The notes beneath the pieces were generated by a model. That model made no database searches. It had not been told where the DNA came from and saw nothing but the letters and a program-made list of their open reading frames with translations. Below, piece after piece: positions 1-5,790 of a DNA stretch of 64,000 nt. The first letter of the stretch is position 1. The number at the start of each line of letters is the position of its first letter. Source of the stretch: Marivibrio halodurans (GTDB lineage Bacteria > Pseudomonadota > Alphaproteobacteria > UBA8366 > Aestuariispiraceae). The stretch lies in the NCBI RefSeq assembly GCF_017963645.1, contig NZ_JAGMWN010000001.1, forward strand, positions 372,001 to 436,000, written 5' to 3'. Position numbers and translations under genes: made by a program.

Positions 1-282
1 CAGGGTATCGAAAACCTTATCGCTGAAATCCTCGTACCCAAACCGAACAAGTGCCGGGCAGTCGAACTTGATGCCGTTGTGCATCACGATCCGATCCGCC
101 CGGCGCAGCCGATCCACACCTTCCTCGATACTGGGATAGCCTGGATGGTCCGCGTAAAGCGTGGCATCGCCCGTATCCGGGTTCTTCACCGCGAGGCAGT
201 GAAGCTTCGTCATGGTCTTCTTGTTATGAGGTGGAAGCGGTAGGAGACCGTCTGTTTCGATGTCGGCGATCTCTGTCAGCAT
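1..282 (-). CDS. T7 gp5-like DNA polymerase, N-terminal part (cut by window edge)
   Basis: This is the first 94 codons of a phage family A DNA polymerase, which continues beyond the left edge. What is visible is the start of the 3'-5' proofreading exonuclease domain. DIETDGLL (Asp7 and Glu9) is the Exo I metal-binding motif, and HNGIKFDCPAL near residue 68 matches the Exo II region of T7 gp5 (HNGHKYDVPAL). The start is ATG at 282 behind AAGGAGTAACTGG. It follows the HNH gene by 4 bp, and the primase-helicase lies upstream, so the order is that of T7 gene 4 to gene 5. The polymerase would extend primers made by the adjacent primase and replicate the phage genome. The catalytic palm lies outside the window and cannot be checked. 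Confidence 0.9.
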   Translation of the reverse strand, partial: MLTEIADIETDGLLPLPPHNKKTMTKLHCLAVKNPDTGDATLYADHPGYPSIEEGVDRLRRADRIVMHNGIKFDCPALVRFGYEDFSDKVFDTL

Positions 283-286
283 CCAG

Positions 287-658
287 TTACTCCTTGTGAT
301 GAAAGCGCTGTACGTGCCGCGTAAAGAATTCCCCGGCCCGAAGCAGTTGCTCTGCCGACAGGTCCGATTTCAGGCTGTTGGCCTTATGAGAGACGATGAC
401 CACGTTTCCGGGCACGTAGCCGAAATCGTTATCCAGACGCTCGAACGAGAAGACTTCCGGTCTTTTCTTCCCGCGCGTTTGGGGCGGGAGGTAGGAAAGA
501 TGCACGCCCAAAGCGGGACAACGCCGAGGAAACTCGATCTCTTCAAGCGTGAGATCGAAGGCGAGCCCCCGGCGCTTCGCCTCGGCCCTACAATCCCTGA
601 ACCTCTTGCGGACGTACCGCCACTCCTCGCGGCTAAAACGCTTCTTCGTCCGAGACAT
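287..658 (-). CDS. HNH-type endonuclease between primase-helicase and DNA polymerase
   Basis: This 123-aa protein is of a type common in tailed phages. An Arg/Lys-rich N-terminus is followed by the pair CPALGVHL, then SFERLDND, GYVPGNVVIVSH and ANSLKSD. That is the pattern of small HNH/His-Me-finger nucleases. I start it at ATG 658 (MSRTKKRF), which overlaps the end of the primase-helicase gene by 26 bp; a longer reading to 730 would overlap far more. Its Shine-Dalgarno site is weak, so it may depend on coupling to the primase gene. Sitting between two replication genes is typical of free-standing homing endonucleases, but a role in genome processing or host DNA breakdown is equally possible. 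Confidence 0.75.
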   Translation of the reverse strand: MSRTKKRFSREEWRYVRKRFRDCRAEAKRRGLAFDLTLEEIEFPRRCPALGVHLSYLPPQTRGKKRPEVFSFERLDNDFGYVPGNVVIVSHKANSLKSDLSAEQLLRAGEFFTRHVQRFHHKE

Positions 659-2303
659 CGCCGCTGGTGGACCCGGAAGCTGTCTCGTCGTCGAAATCGA
701 CTTCGCCGTCCTCGTCGACCCACCATCCAATGGGGTTGAGCCGCCCGGTCTCGTCGTTGTAGCGAACGACGTCGCCGGGTCCGGTCATGCCGGAGTACCT
801 GTTCTTCAGAACCCATATGACCGTGCTGTTCCGTGTCGCCGGGTCGGCGGCGGAGCTATCCCTCTGAAGTCCGATAACGAGGTCCGATAACTGCACGATG
901 CCGTGCGACCCGCGATAATCCTTGAGGCTCGGCTTGGCGCCATCCTCGTGCCCCTGCCCACCGCCTGGGCGGGACAAGTGAGCCACCAAGTGCAAGCCTA
1001 CCTCCGTGCGTTCGGTGAAGGACCGAAGAGCGGTCATCATCTTGTCGATAGCCTTGCGCTCGTCGGGTTCGTCCATGCCGGAGAGGACGATGTTCAGGTG
1101 GTCGAGGACGATCCAGCGACAATCGACCGCCGCCATGTACGCCATTTTCCCCATGAGAGACCGCTGTTGTATCGAACCGAAATGGTCGTACAGCCAGAAC
1201 CGATCCGTCCCGAGGGTTTCCTTGATGGCGTGGTCGATATCCTCCTCGGCTATATCCTGGCCAGGAAGATGTATCGGCTTGTCCAGGTGGAGTCCCACGA
1301 ACCCCCGAGCGGAGCGGCTTACATTTTCCTCAAGGGCGATGTACCCGATGGGGTCGCCGTGGGTCATGGCGTTATGATAGGCGATCTCGCGGACGAATGC
1401 CGACTTGCCGACGCCGGACCCGGCGCCCCAGGTCACGATTTCGCTGCCGCGCTGTCCATAGGTCAAGCCGTCCAGGCACGGGAAGGGGTAGCCCTTCCCC
1501 ATCTCCAGCGGCTCCTTCACCTTCTCGGCGAGGTCGGATGCGTTGATTACCCCGTCCGGCCGCTTCTCCTGCGCTTGCCAGATGGCATTGCAGATGCCCT
1601 TCACCTCGCGGTTCTGGAGCATCTCGTTGGGGTCCTTGCGGGGAAGACTGGCGACCTTAGCCTTGCCGGGGGTGATGACCTCGGCAACCTCGGCGGCGGC
1701 CTTCTTTCCGGGTTCGTCCTGGTCGAAACAGAGGACGACCTCCTCGAAACTTTCAACGAACTCGATCTGCGCCTGGACCGATGTCACGGCGCCCTGCGCG
1801 CCATTCGGCAGGGATACGACCGGCCACCAATTATTATAGCCGAGGGCTTGGGCCACTGAGAGCGCGTCGATTTCGCCCTCCGTGATGACCAAACGCTTAC
1901 CGCCTTCCTTCCAAAGTTGCTGACCGAAGAGACCGGCCTGTCCGAGATCGCCCGTGACGTAGAAGGATTTGTCGGGCTTGCGGCACTTCTGCGCGACCAT
2001 CGCCCCATTGCTATCGTAATAGGGCGCGATCTGAACCCGATTACCGTGTCGGTCCTCGCCGTATCCGTAGCCGAACTTTCGGCATGTCTCTTCGTCGATA
2101 CAGCGTTTCCGAAGGGGCCTGACCTCCTCGATCTGGAGAAGCCGCTTCGTCTTACTGCTCACCTTCCTCCTTTCCGGCTGTCCGTCGATCTTCCCACGCT
2201 GACCGCATGAGAAGCACTTTCCCCAGCCATCCGTGTTGACTGAAAATGCGTTGGAACTTTCGCACCACGGGCAGGGCTGGTGGGTCTTAACCCAACCGGC
2301 CAT
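633..2303 (-). CDS. T7 gp4-like bifunctional primase-helicase
   Basis: This 556-aa protein matches the T7 gp4 layout (566 aa). A zinc-binding domain has Cys11, Cys14, Cys30 and Cys33 (CPWC...CFSC). A TOPRIM primase core has EGEIDALS with Glu142 and FDQDEPG with Asp194 and Asp196. The C-terminal RecA-like helicase has Walker A GAGSGVGKS at 293-301 and the later motif WIVLDHLNIVLS. It would unwind DNA as a hexameric ring and make short primers for the adjacent DNA polymerase. The acidic C-terminus ending in Phe (SDEEAF) resembles the gp4 tail that docks on the polymerase. Its ATG overlaps the stop of the MazG-like gene (TGATG), so the two are probably coupled. Confidence 0.95.
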   Translation of the reverse strand: MAGWVKTHQPCPWCESSNAFSVNTDGWGKCFSCGQRGKIDGQPERRKVSSKTKRLLQIEEVRPLRKRCIDEETCRKFGYGYGEDRHGNRVQIAPYYDSNGAMVAQKCRKPDKSFYVTGDLGQAGLFGQQLWKEGGKRLVITEGEIDALSVAQALGYNNWWPVVSLPNGAQGAVTSVQAQIEFVESFEEVVLCFDQDEPGKKAAAEVAEVITPGKAKVASLPRKDPNEMLQNREVKGICNAIWQAQEKRPDGVINASDLAEKVKEPLEMGKGYPFPCLDGLTYGQRGSEIVTWGAGSGVGKSAFVREIAYHNAMTHGDPIGYIALEENVSRSARGFVGLHLDKPIHLPGQDIAEEDIDHAIKETLGTDRFWLYDHFGSIQQRSLMGKMAYMAAVDCRWIVLDHLNIVLSGMDEPDERKAIDKMMTALRSFTERTEVGLHLVAHLSRPGGGQGHEDGAKPSLKDYRGSHGIVQLSDLVIGLQRDSSAADPATRNSTVIWVLKNRYSGMTGPGDVVRYNDETGRLNPIGWWVDEDGEVDFDDETASGSTSGDVSDEEAF

Positions 2304-2662
2304 CAGCCCTCCGGGATCACTGACGTCAGACCGTTCTTCTTGCTCGTGGCGTTGAACTTCTCGACCACGGCACGATCCAGGTTGATCCCAGCCCGGAGCG
2401 CCAGGAGGCTTGCGGAGATCACGACATCAGCCAGTTCATCGGCCAGCTTGCGGTGAAGCTCCTGGCTGTCCTCGTTACTGCGTTCAACGTCGTCCCGGAT
2501 GCGGTTCATCTTCTTGACGATGTTACACGCCTCTCCGGTCTCTCCGGCCATTTCCACGGCCCAGTCCGACAGGCTCCAGGACGCAATGCCATTCGGGCCT
2601 TGCCACTCCCGGCAACGGATAGAGTTGTACTCAGCAAGCTCCCTCAGTGCGAGGTGCCGCAT
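2303..2662 (-). CDS. MazG-like nucleotide pyrophosphohydrolase
   Basis: This 119-aa protein is of the all-alpha NTP pyrophosphohydrolase (MazG/dUTPase-2) type. The metal-binding pattern is visible as EMAGETGEACN near residue 37 and ELADELADVVISA near residue 74, which give the helical EExx...ExxD arrangement. Such phage enzymes hydrolyse (d)NTPs to monophosphates. They are thought to alter nucleotide pools or alarmone levels during infection; the real substrate is unknown here. The start is ATG 2662 behind AAAGGAGCAAACCC. It overlaps the upstream membrane-protein gene by 32 bp, and its stop overlaps the primase start. Autographiviruses of marine bacteria often carry a MazG gene in this replication block. 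Confidence 0.8.
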   Translation of the reverse strand: MRHLALRELAEYNSIRCREWQGPNGIASWSLSDWAVEMAGETGEACNIVKKMNRIRDDVERSNEDSQELHRKLADELADVVISASLLALRAGINLDRAVVEKFNATSKKNGLTSVIPEG

Positions 2663-2891
2663 GGGTTTGCTCCTTTCGGGCGATCCATAGGTTTCGAAGG
2701 TGAAGAAAGAGGAAGACCACGTTAGTCAGGGCGGCGGCATGAACCGACGCCAACAGACCCCAGGTGATGAAGAGGATCGCGGTAACGACCCCCAACACCG
2801 CCCCGAAAGTCTTGCTGCGCCCGTATAGGAACACGCATGTCATTGACGCCAGGAATGCTGCCCACTCCAGAAGGGACAGCGGATCGATCAC
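2631..2891 (-). CDS. Small phage membrane protein
   Basis: This 86-aa hypothetical protein appears mostly membrane-embedded. Three hydrophobic stretches are visible, roughly residues 8-22, 29-46 and 50-66, ending in a basic tail (RNLWIARKEQTH). There is no signal peptide and no motif I can assign. The spacing of helices loosely recalls PnuC-like or small-holin proteins, but neither match is secure. Its ATG (2891) lies in an ATGA overlap with the preceding gene and its end overlaps the MazG-like gene, so it is a genuine member of the operon. Its position among replication genes rather than lysis genes argues against a holin. Confidence 0.6.
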   Translation of the reverse strand: MIDPLSLLEWAAFLASMTCVFLYGRSKTFGAVLGVVTAILFITWGLLASVHAAALTNVVFLFLHLRNLWIARKEQTHAAPRTEGAC

Positions 2892-3160
2892 GCCGCCGCG
2901 CCATCCATTACCGTGAGGGTTTTCTTGACGTTCGCGTCCTTCGCCATGCGCTCAAGCGCCATGGATTGTGCGGCATTCAGACACTTCGAAGGTTCGTCAT
3001 ACCCTTGGTGAAGCAGGGTCGTGGCGTATTCGGTCTTCAGGCGTTCGAACTTGCGCTTGACCTCTTCCCATTTGCCGGTCGCCATGGCGAGGCGGTCGTT
3101 CTCGTCCTCCAGAACGGTCACATGTTCCTGACGTTTCTGGTCCCAGAAAGTCTGTGCCAT
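2888..3160 (-). CDS. Hypothetical phage protein, charged and helical
   Basis: This 90-aa protein of unknown function is rich in Glu, Lys and Arg, with a pattern that suggests coiled coil over about residues 15-45 (LEDENDRLAMATGKWEEVKR). There is no catalytic or metal-binding motif. It starts at ATG 3160, which overlaps the stop of the preceding gene (TGATG), and it ends in an ATGA overlap with the membrane-protein gene. I recognise no family. Conservation of the packed gene order is the main evidence that it is real. Confidence 0.6.
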   Translation of the reverse strand: MAQTFWDQKRQEHVTVLEDENDRLAMATGKWEEVKRKFERLKTEYATTLLHQGYDEPSKCLNAAQSMALERMAKDANVKKTLTVMDGAAA

Positions 3161-3378
3161 CAGCGTCCCCCTTTCTTCTGACCTTTAAGCTTTTGCTTCT
3201 TCTTGCCCATGCCACGGAACAGACGCTTCGGAACGCGGGTGGCGACGGTCTTCTTTTGGTTCATGGTGTCCCACGGTCGCATCCGCCACCGCCCCCGTTC
3301 GGGGTTCGTCTGAGGCTTGTCGCTCGGGATGAAGTAAACCCGGCCTTCCGCGATGTCGGCTGTGATCTCGACGCTCAT
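3160..3378 (-). CDS. Hypothetical small basic phage protein
   Basis: This is a 72-aa protein. The first 50 residues have mixed composition (MSVEITADIAEGRVYFIPS) and the C-terminus is very basic (GKKKQKLKGQKKGGR), which suggests nucleic-acid contact. I start it at ATG 3378 because AAAGGAGAGGCC stands directly in front; an in-frame ATG six codons upstream has no ribosome site and lies in the terminator stem region. It is the first gene after the terminator at 3398-3427, so it is either expressed by read-through or has its own promoter nearby. No family is recognised. Confidence 0.6.
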   Translation of the reverse strand: MSVEITADIAEGRVYFIPSDKPQTNPERGRWRMRPWDTMNQKKTVATRVPKRLFRGMGKKKQKLKGQKKGGR

Positions 3379-3397
3379 GGCCTCTCCTTTCGGCATG

Positions 3398-3427
3398 AAA
3401 AAACGGGCGAGCCCGTAGGCCCGCCCG
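3398..3427 (-). terminator. Rho-independent terminator with UACG tetraloop
   Basis: Read on the minus strand, a 10-bp GC-rich stem (one G-U pair) closes on a TACG tetraloop (a stable UNCG loop in RNA) and is followed directly by TTTTTT. It lies between the 95-aa gene at 3458 and the 72-aa gene at 3378. It should therefore split the phage minus-strand operon into an earlier and a later block, as the T7 early and Te terminators do. Whether it stops the phage polymerase or only the host enzyme cannot be told from sequence. Confidence 0.8.
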
Positions 3428-3457
3428 CTGTGTAGGGTCGGTCGATAGCTCCAGGAA

Positions 3458-3745
3458 TTAGACGGGGGCCTCGTAGGTGAAGTCCAACTCCTTCCCCTTC
3501 GGCGGATCGATCAGATCGGACAGGCGGACACGCATCCGCTGGGCACGTGCCGCTTCCCGGTAGTGGGTCGTTCCTTCATGGAATTTCCTATCGGAGACGT
3601 CATACGCCTCCTCGGCCTTGGCGTTGGCGATGTCCCCGACCTCCTTCAGATCGGTGATCATTGCGCTAAAGCTCGCCATCACGTTGTCGACGGTAGCGAC
3701 ATTCGGGTTAACAACCTGCAACAGCTTGCGAATGAAACGGGGCAT
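3458..3745 (-). CDS. Hypothetical phage protein
   Basis: This 95-aa protein of unknown function begins MPRFIRKLLQVVNPN. A helical middle (residues 20-60) is rich in Ala, Asp and Glu, and the C-terminus is MRVRLSDLIDPPKG. It contains no Cys or His clusters and no transmembrane segment. The start is well supported by TAAGGAGGAGGCATC before ATG 3745. It is the last gene before the terminator at 3398-3427. It cannot be assigned to a family by eye. Confidence 0.6.
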   Translation of the reverse strand: MPRFIRKLLQVVNPNVATVDNVMASFSAMITDLKEVGDIANAKAEEAYDVSDRKFHEGTTHYREAARAQRMRVRLSDLIDPPKGKELDFTYEAPV

Positions 3746-3826
3746 GATGCCTCCTCCTTATTGTGGTGGTGCGAGAAGAGACCCGTCCAAGAGCAATCCG
3801 GTCGGGACGGAACGTATGGCGACGGC

Positions 3827-3934
3827 TCAGGCGAAAACGATCAGAACGCTCATGGCGGAGAGCGCCGCCATGATCAAAATCTCCGGCCCCGGTCCTGGGT
3901 CGCCCATGTCGGAAAAAAGTAGCGTACCCAGCAT
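3827..3934 (-). CDS. Short single-span membrane peptide (35 aa)
   Basis: This is a 35-codon reading frame that begins within the stop of the HTH gene (TGATG at 3936-3932) and ends at 3827. The peptide starts MLGTLLFSD, has a Pro/Gly-rich turn (GDPGPGPE), then a hydrophobic run (ILIMAALSAMSVLIVFA) to the C-terminus, so it looks like a single membrane helix. Support comes from the overlapping start and from its filling of an otherwise empty gap between two tightly packed genes. There is no Shine-Dalgarno site apart from coupling, and the function is unknown. Confidence 0.45.
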   Translation of the reverse strand: MLGTLLFSDMGDPGPGPEILIMAALSAMSVLIVFA

Positions 3935-4263
3935 CACGCAGCCGCCCTGGTCAGGAAGCGGGGTAGCGGAACATCCCGCTCAGTGAAGGCCGTCCGCTCG
4001 GCCGACTGCCTAACCAGACGATAGCGGACGTAACGCTTGCCGGTCGGGTCCTTACGATTTGTCCGCTCGATGGTGTAAGGGAGACCCGCACCCATGATCA
4101 CGACCTCCAGGTCCGAGACACGGCGCGGCAGCGCCTCGATCCGGTACAGGCTACGGGCCTCCAGGCCCGAGATGGTTCCGATATTGATCAGATGCTCGGC
4201 CAGGGTCCGTACCTGCGGGCTCATGCCATGGAGCCAATTCGACAGGTCATTGCGATCCTTCAT
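3934..4263 (-). CDS. Winged-helix DNA-binding phage protein (HTH_39-like)
   Basis: This is a 109-aa protein. Residues 25-95 follow the pattern of a small phage winged-helix family. A helix (VRTLAEHLINIGTISGLEA) is followed by a recognition-like helix with ALPRRVSDLE, then a basic wing ending in GKRYVRYRL. It is probably a DNA-binding regulator or replication accessory. The start is ATG 4263 behind GAGGAGGACAC, in an ATGA overlap with the RusA gene. A longer reading to 4350 would lie inside the RusA gene and has no ribosome site. The family match is by pattern only. Confidence 0.65.
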   Translation of the reverse strand: MKDRNDLSNWLHGMSPQVRTLAEHLINIGTISGLEARSLYRIEALPRRVSDLEVVIMGAGLPYTIERTNRKDPTGKRYVRYRLVRQSAERTAFTERDVPLPRFLTRAAA

Positions 4264-4736
4264 GTGTCCTCCTCTTCGGCGAGCGGGAACCAATAGAGAA
4301 AGGTTCCGGGCGCCTCGCCCGTTTCCGTGAAGCGCTTGGTGGATGTGCAAAAGACGACCTGATCGTCGTCCTTCCAGACCTTCTCGCCTTTAGTGAGCAC
4401 GTCGAGCGGTGCCTTGACGTAATTATCGACGTCGCCCTTGGGCCAGAAGCGCTTGGTGGTCTTTGGCTTCTGGACGATTTGCTCGACCATCACGGCGACC
4501 GGCCCCTCCAGCTTCGGCCCCTCAAAGGCTTTGGCGAAGGGGAGCGCGGCCTTCCGCCATTTGGCGTAGGTCTTTGCGTAGTAGGTTCCGAACTTTCCGA
4601 CGCGTGGACGGGATGCCGGGACCGGATCGATGTCGATAGTCAGGCGAAGCAGCGCCGCTCCCGCCCGGTCGACGAACCAATCCCGGAAGGCCGAGACGAA
4701 GTTAGAAGTCCTCGTCGTTGGTCTCTTCGTCGTCAT
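4260..4736 (-). CDS. rusA: RusA-family Holliday junction resolvase
   Basis: This DNA endonuclease resolves branched and Holliday structures and stands where T7 carries endonuclease I (gp3). RusA hallmarks are present: PVPASRPRVGK near the N-terminus, then GDVDNYVKAPLDVL with the paired acidic residues, and WKDDDQVV with two further Asp. The beginning overlaps the acidic tail of the SSB gene in another frame, so the start is ambiguous. I prefer ATG 4736, with GAGGA five bases upstream, giving 158 aa. ATG codons at 4769 and 4778 are alternatives. The first dozen residues (MTTKRPTTRTS) are simply the shifted reading of the SSB repeat and are unlikely to matter. It ends in an ATGA overlap with the HTH gene. 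Confidence 0.85.
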   Translation of the reverse strand: MTTKRPTTRTSNFVSAFRDWFVDRAGAALLRLTIDIDPVPASRPRVGKFGTYYAKTYAKWRKAALPFAKAFEGPKLEGPVAVMVEQIVQKPKTTKRFWPKGDVDNYVKAPLDVLTKGEKVWKDDDQVVFCTSTKRFTETGEAPGTFLYWFPLAEEEDT

Positions 4737-5382
4737 CCTCTTCCTCGTCGTTGGTCTCTTCGTCGTCATCCTCGTCATCGAAGTCGTCAGCCGCGTCCGA
4801 TCCGCCGTTCCTCTTCTCGATCAACTGCACGGCGTCGAGATAGCGAGTGACGCCCCCGCCGAACCCGTCGTAAGGGATCATCGTGATGCGGAACTTGGCC
4901 AAGTCACCGGCCATGATCCGGGTGTCCGTGTCCTCCAGGCTGTTCCGCTTCTTATCGACCATCTTCGGCTGGAAGGCCGACCGGCACTCAAGAAGCCAGT
5001 GCCCATGGAACTCCGACTTCTCGTCGTCGTATTCGTCGCCATCCTTGAAGAGCGGGTTCTTCGACTTCTTGCCCTTGGCATGAAGGTCGTTCAGTCCCTC
5101 CATGTACTCGACGAACGCTTCGGACCCATGCTGGGTATTCTTGTCGGCGTCCTTCCAGACGATACTGTCGTCGTCCTTCGGAACCAGGGCAGTCCCCTTG
5201 TACTGCGGCTCGTCCTCGTCCCAGCGGTCGTCCGGGCTGTAAATGAACGTATAGGCCAGGACACAAGCCGGGCCGACGACCTTGTACGCCTCGCTCTTCT
5301 TGCCCTTGGACTTCTTCTGGGTCTTCTTCGTTCCGCCCTTCTCGCTGCGCTTGGCGGTCGCGCCTTTCGATTTCGCCACCAT
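4702..5382 (-). CDS. T7 gp2.5-like single-stranded DNA-binding protein
   Basis: This 226-aa SSB is nearly the length of T7 gp2.5 (232 aa). The basic N-terminus (TKKTQKKSKGKKSEAYKVVG) leads to an OB-fold-like core with FIYSPDDRWDEDEP and ALVPKDDDS. The last 30 residues are almost wholly acidic and end in DEDF. A terminal Phe on an acidic tail is the feature by which gp2.5 contacts the phage polymerase and helicase. It coats single strands during replication and recombination. The start is ATG 5382 behind TAAGGAGGATCAC. The acidic tail contains an exact 30-bp tandem duplication (4711-4773), and the tail overlaps the resolvase gene out of frame. Confidence 0.9.
   Translation of the reverse strand: MVAKSKGATAKRSEKGGTKKTQKKSKGKKSEAYKVVGPACVLAYTFIYSPDDRWDEDEPQYKGTALVPKDDDSIVWKDADKNTQHGSEAFVEYMEGLNDLHAKGKKSKNPLFKDGDEYDDEKSEFHGHWLLECRSAFQPKMVDKKRNSLEDTDTRIMAGDLAKFRITMIPYDGFGGGVTRYLDAVQLIEKRNGGSDAADDFDDEDDDEETNDEEEDDDEETNDEDF
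4711..4773. repeat. Tandem 30-bp duplication in the SSB acidic tail
   Basis: Two identical 30-bp copies (4711-4740 and 4744-4773) are separated by one codon, giving a 33-bp period. On the minus strand each encodes EDDDEETNDE of the SSB tail. In the overlapping frame each encodes MTTKRPTTR at the start of the resolvase reading frame. The identity of the copies points to a recent duplication or slippage event that lengthened the tail without breaking the frame. Confidence 0.85.
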
Positions 5383-5392
5383 GTGATCCTCC

Positions 5393-5713
5393 TTACGAAT
5401 TACCGTATGCGCTCGACACGGCCGCCACCGTGGCGAGACCCTTCTGATCGTCCACCGGCGTATTCGCTTCGCGGTAGCGGCTGATCAATTCACTGCCTCG
5501 TTCCAAGGCTTCACACGCCTCCCAAAACGGCGACTCGCCGTGTCCCGAAATCGCTTCCAGGAAGGTGGCACCAAGCATTGCGGCAGCCTCCCGCCGCTGA
5601 CCCTGGGTCAAGCCGAGGTTGTCAGCGAGATTGTCCATCTTGTCGGCCCCCGTCAGCACCGCCGAGATGAACTCCTTGTTGGTAAGAACCTTGGCGATGT
5701 TCTGGATATCCAT
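5393..5713 (-). CDS. Hypothetical phage protein downstream of RNA polymerase
   Basis: This is a 106-aa protein of unknown function beginning MDIQNIAKVLTNKEF. The composition is helical and slightly acidic, with GADKMDNLADNLGLTQGQR and a C-terminal Ala/Ser-rich end. There are no motifs I recognise. The start is firm: AAAGGAGGATCGAGCG precedes ATG 5713, whereas the longer reading to 5761 has no ribosome site. It follows the catalytic RNA polymerase gene by 77 bp, the largest gap in this phage block, and is followed 10 bp later by the SSB gene. Confidence 0.6.
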   Translation of the reverse strand: MDIQNIAKVLTNKEFISAVLTGADKMDNLADNLGLTQGQRREAAAMLGATFLEAISGHGESPFWEACEALERGSELISRYREANTPVDDQKGLATVAAVSSAYGNS

Positions 5714-5754
5714 CGCTCGATCCTCCTTTCGTGTGTGAAAGTGTCTGTTCACTA

Positions 5755-5789
5755 GGTACATGATTTATTAGTTACGAAACCGATGTACC
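5755..5789. repeat. Inverted repeat in the gap after the RNA polymerase gene
   Basis: GGTACAT (5755-5761) and ATGTACC (5783-5789) form a perfect 7-bp inverted repeat separated by 21 AT-rich bases. It lies in the only sizeable non-coding gap of the phage operon, just upstream of the gene starting at 5713. It could be part of a promoter for the middle genes, an operator, or chance. I see no T7-type promoter consensus on the coding strand here. Confidence 0.35.
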
Positions 5790-5790
5790 C

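Noticed and set aside
5741-5762. T7-type promoter suggested by TTCACTAGGTACA
   Set aside because: It is on the plus strand, opposite to all phage genes, and matches only a few core bases.
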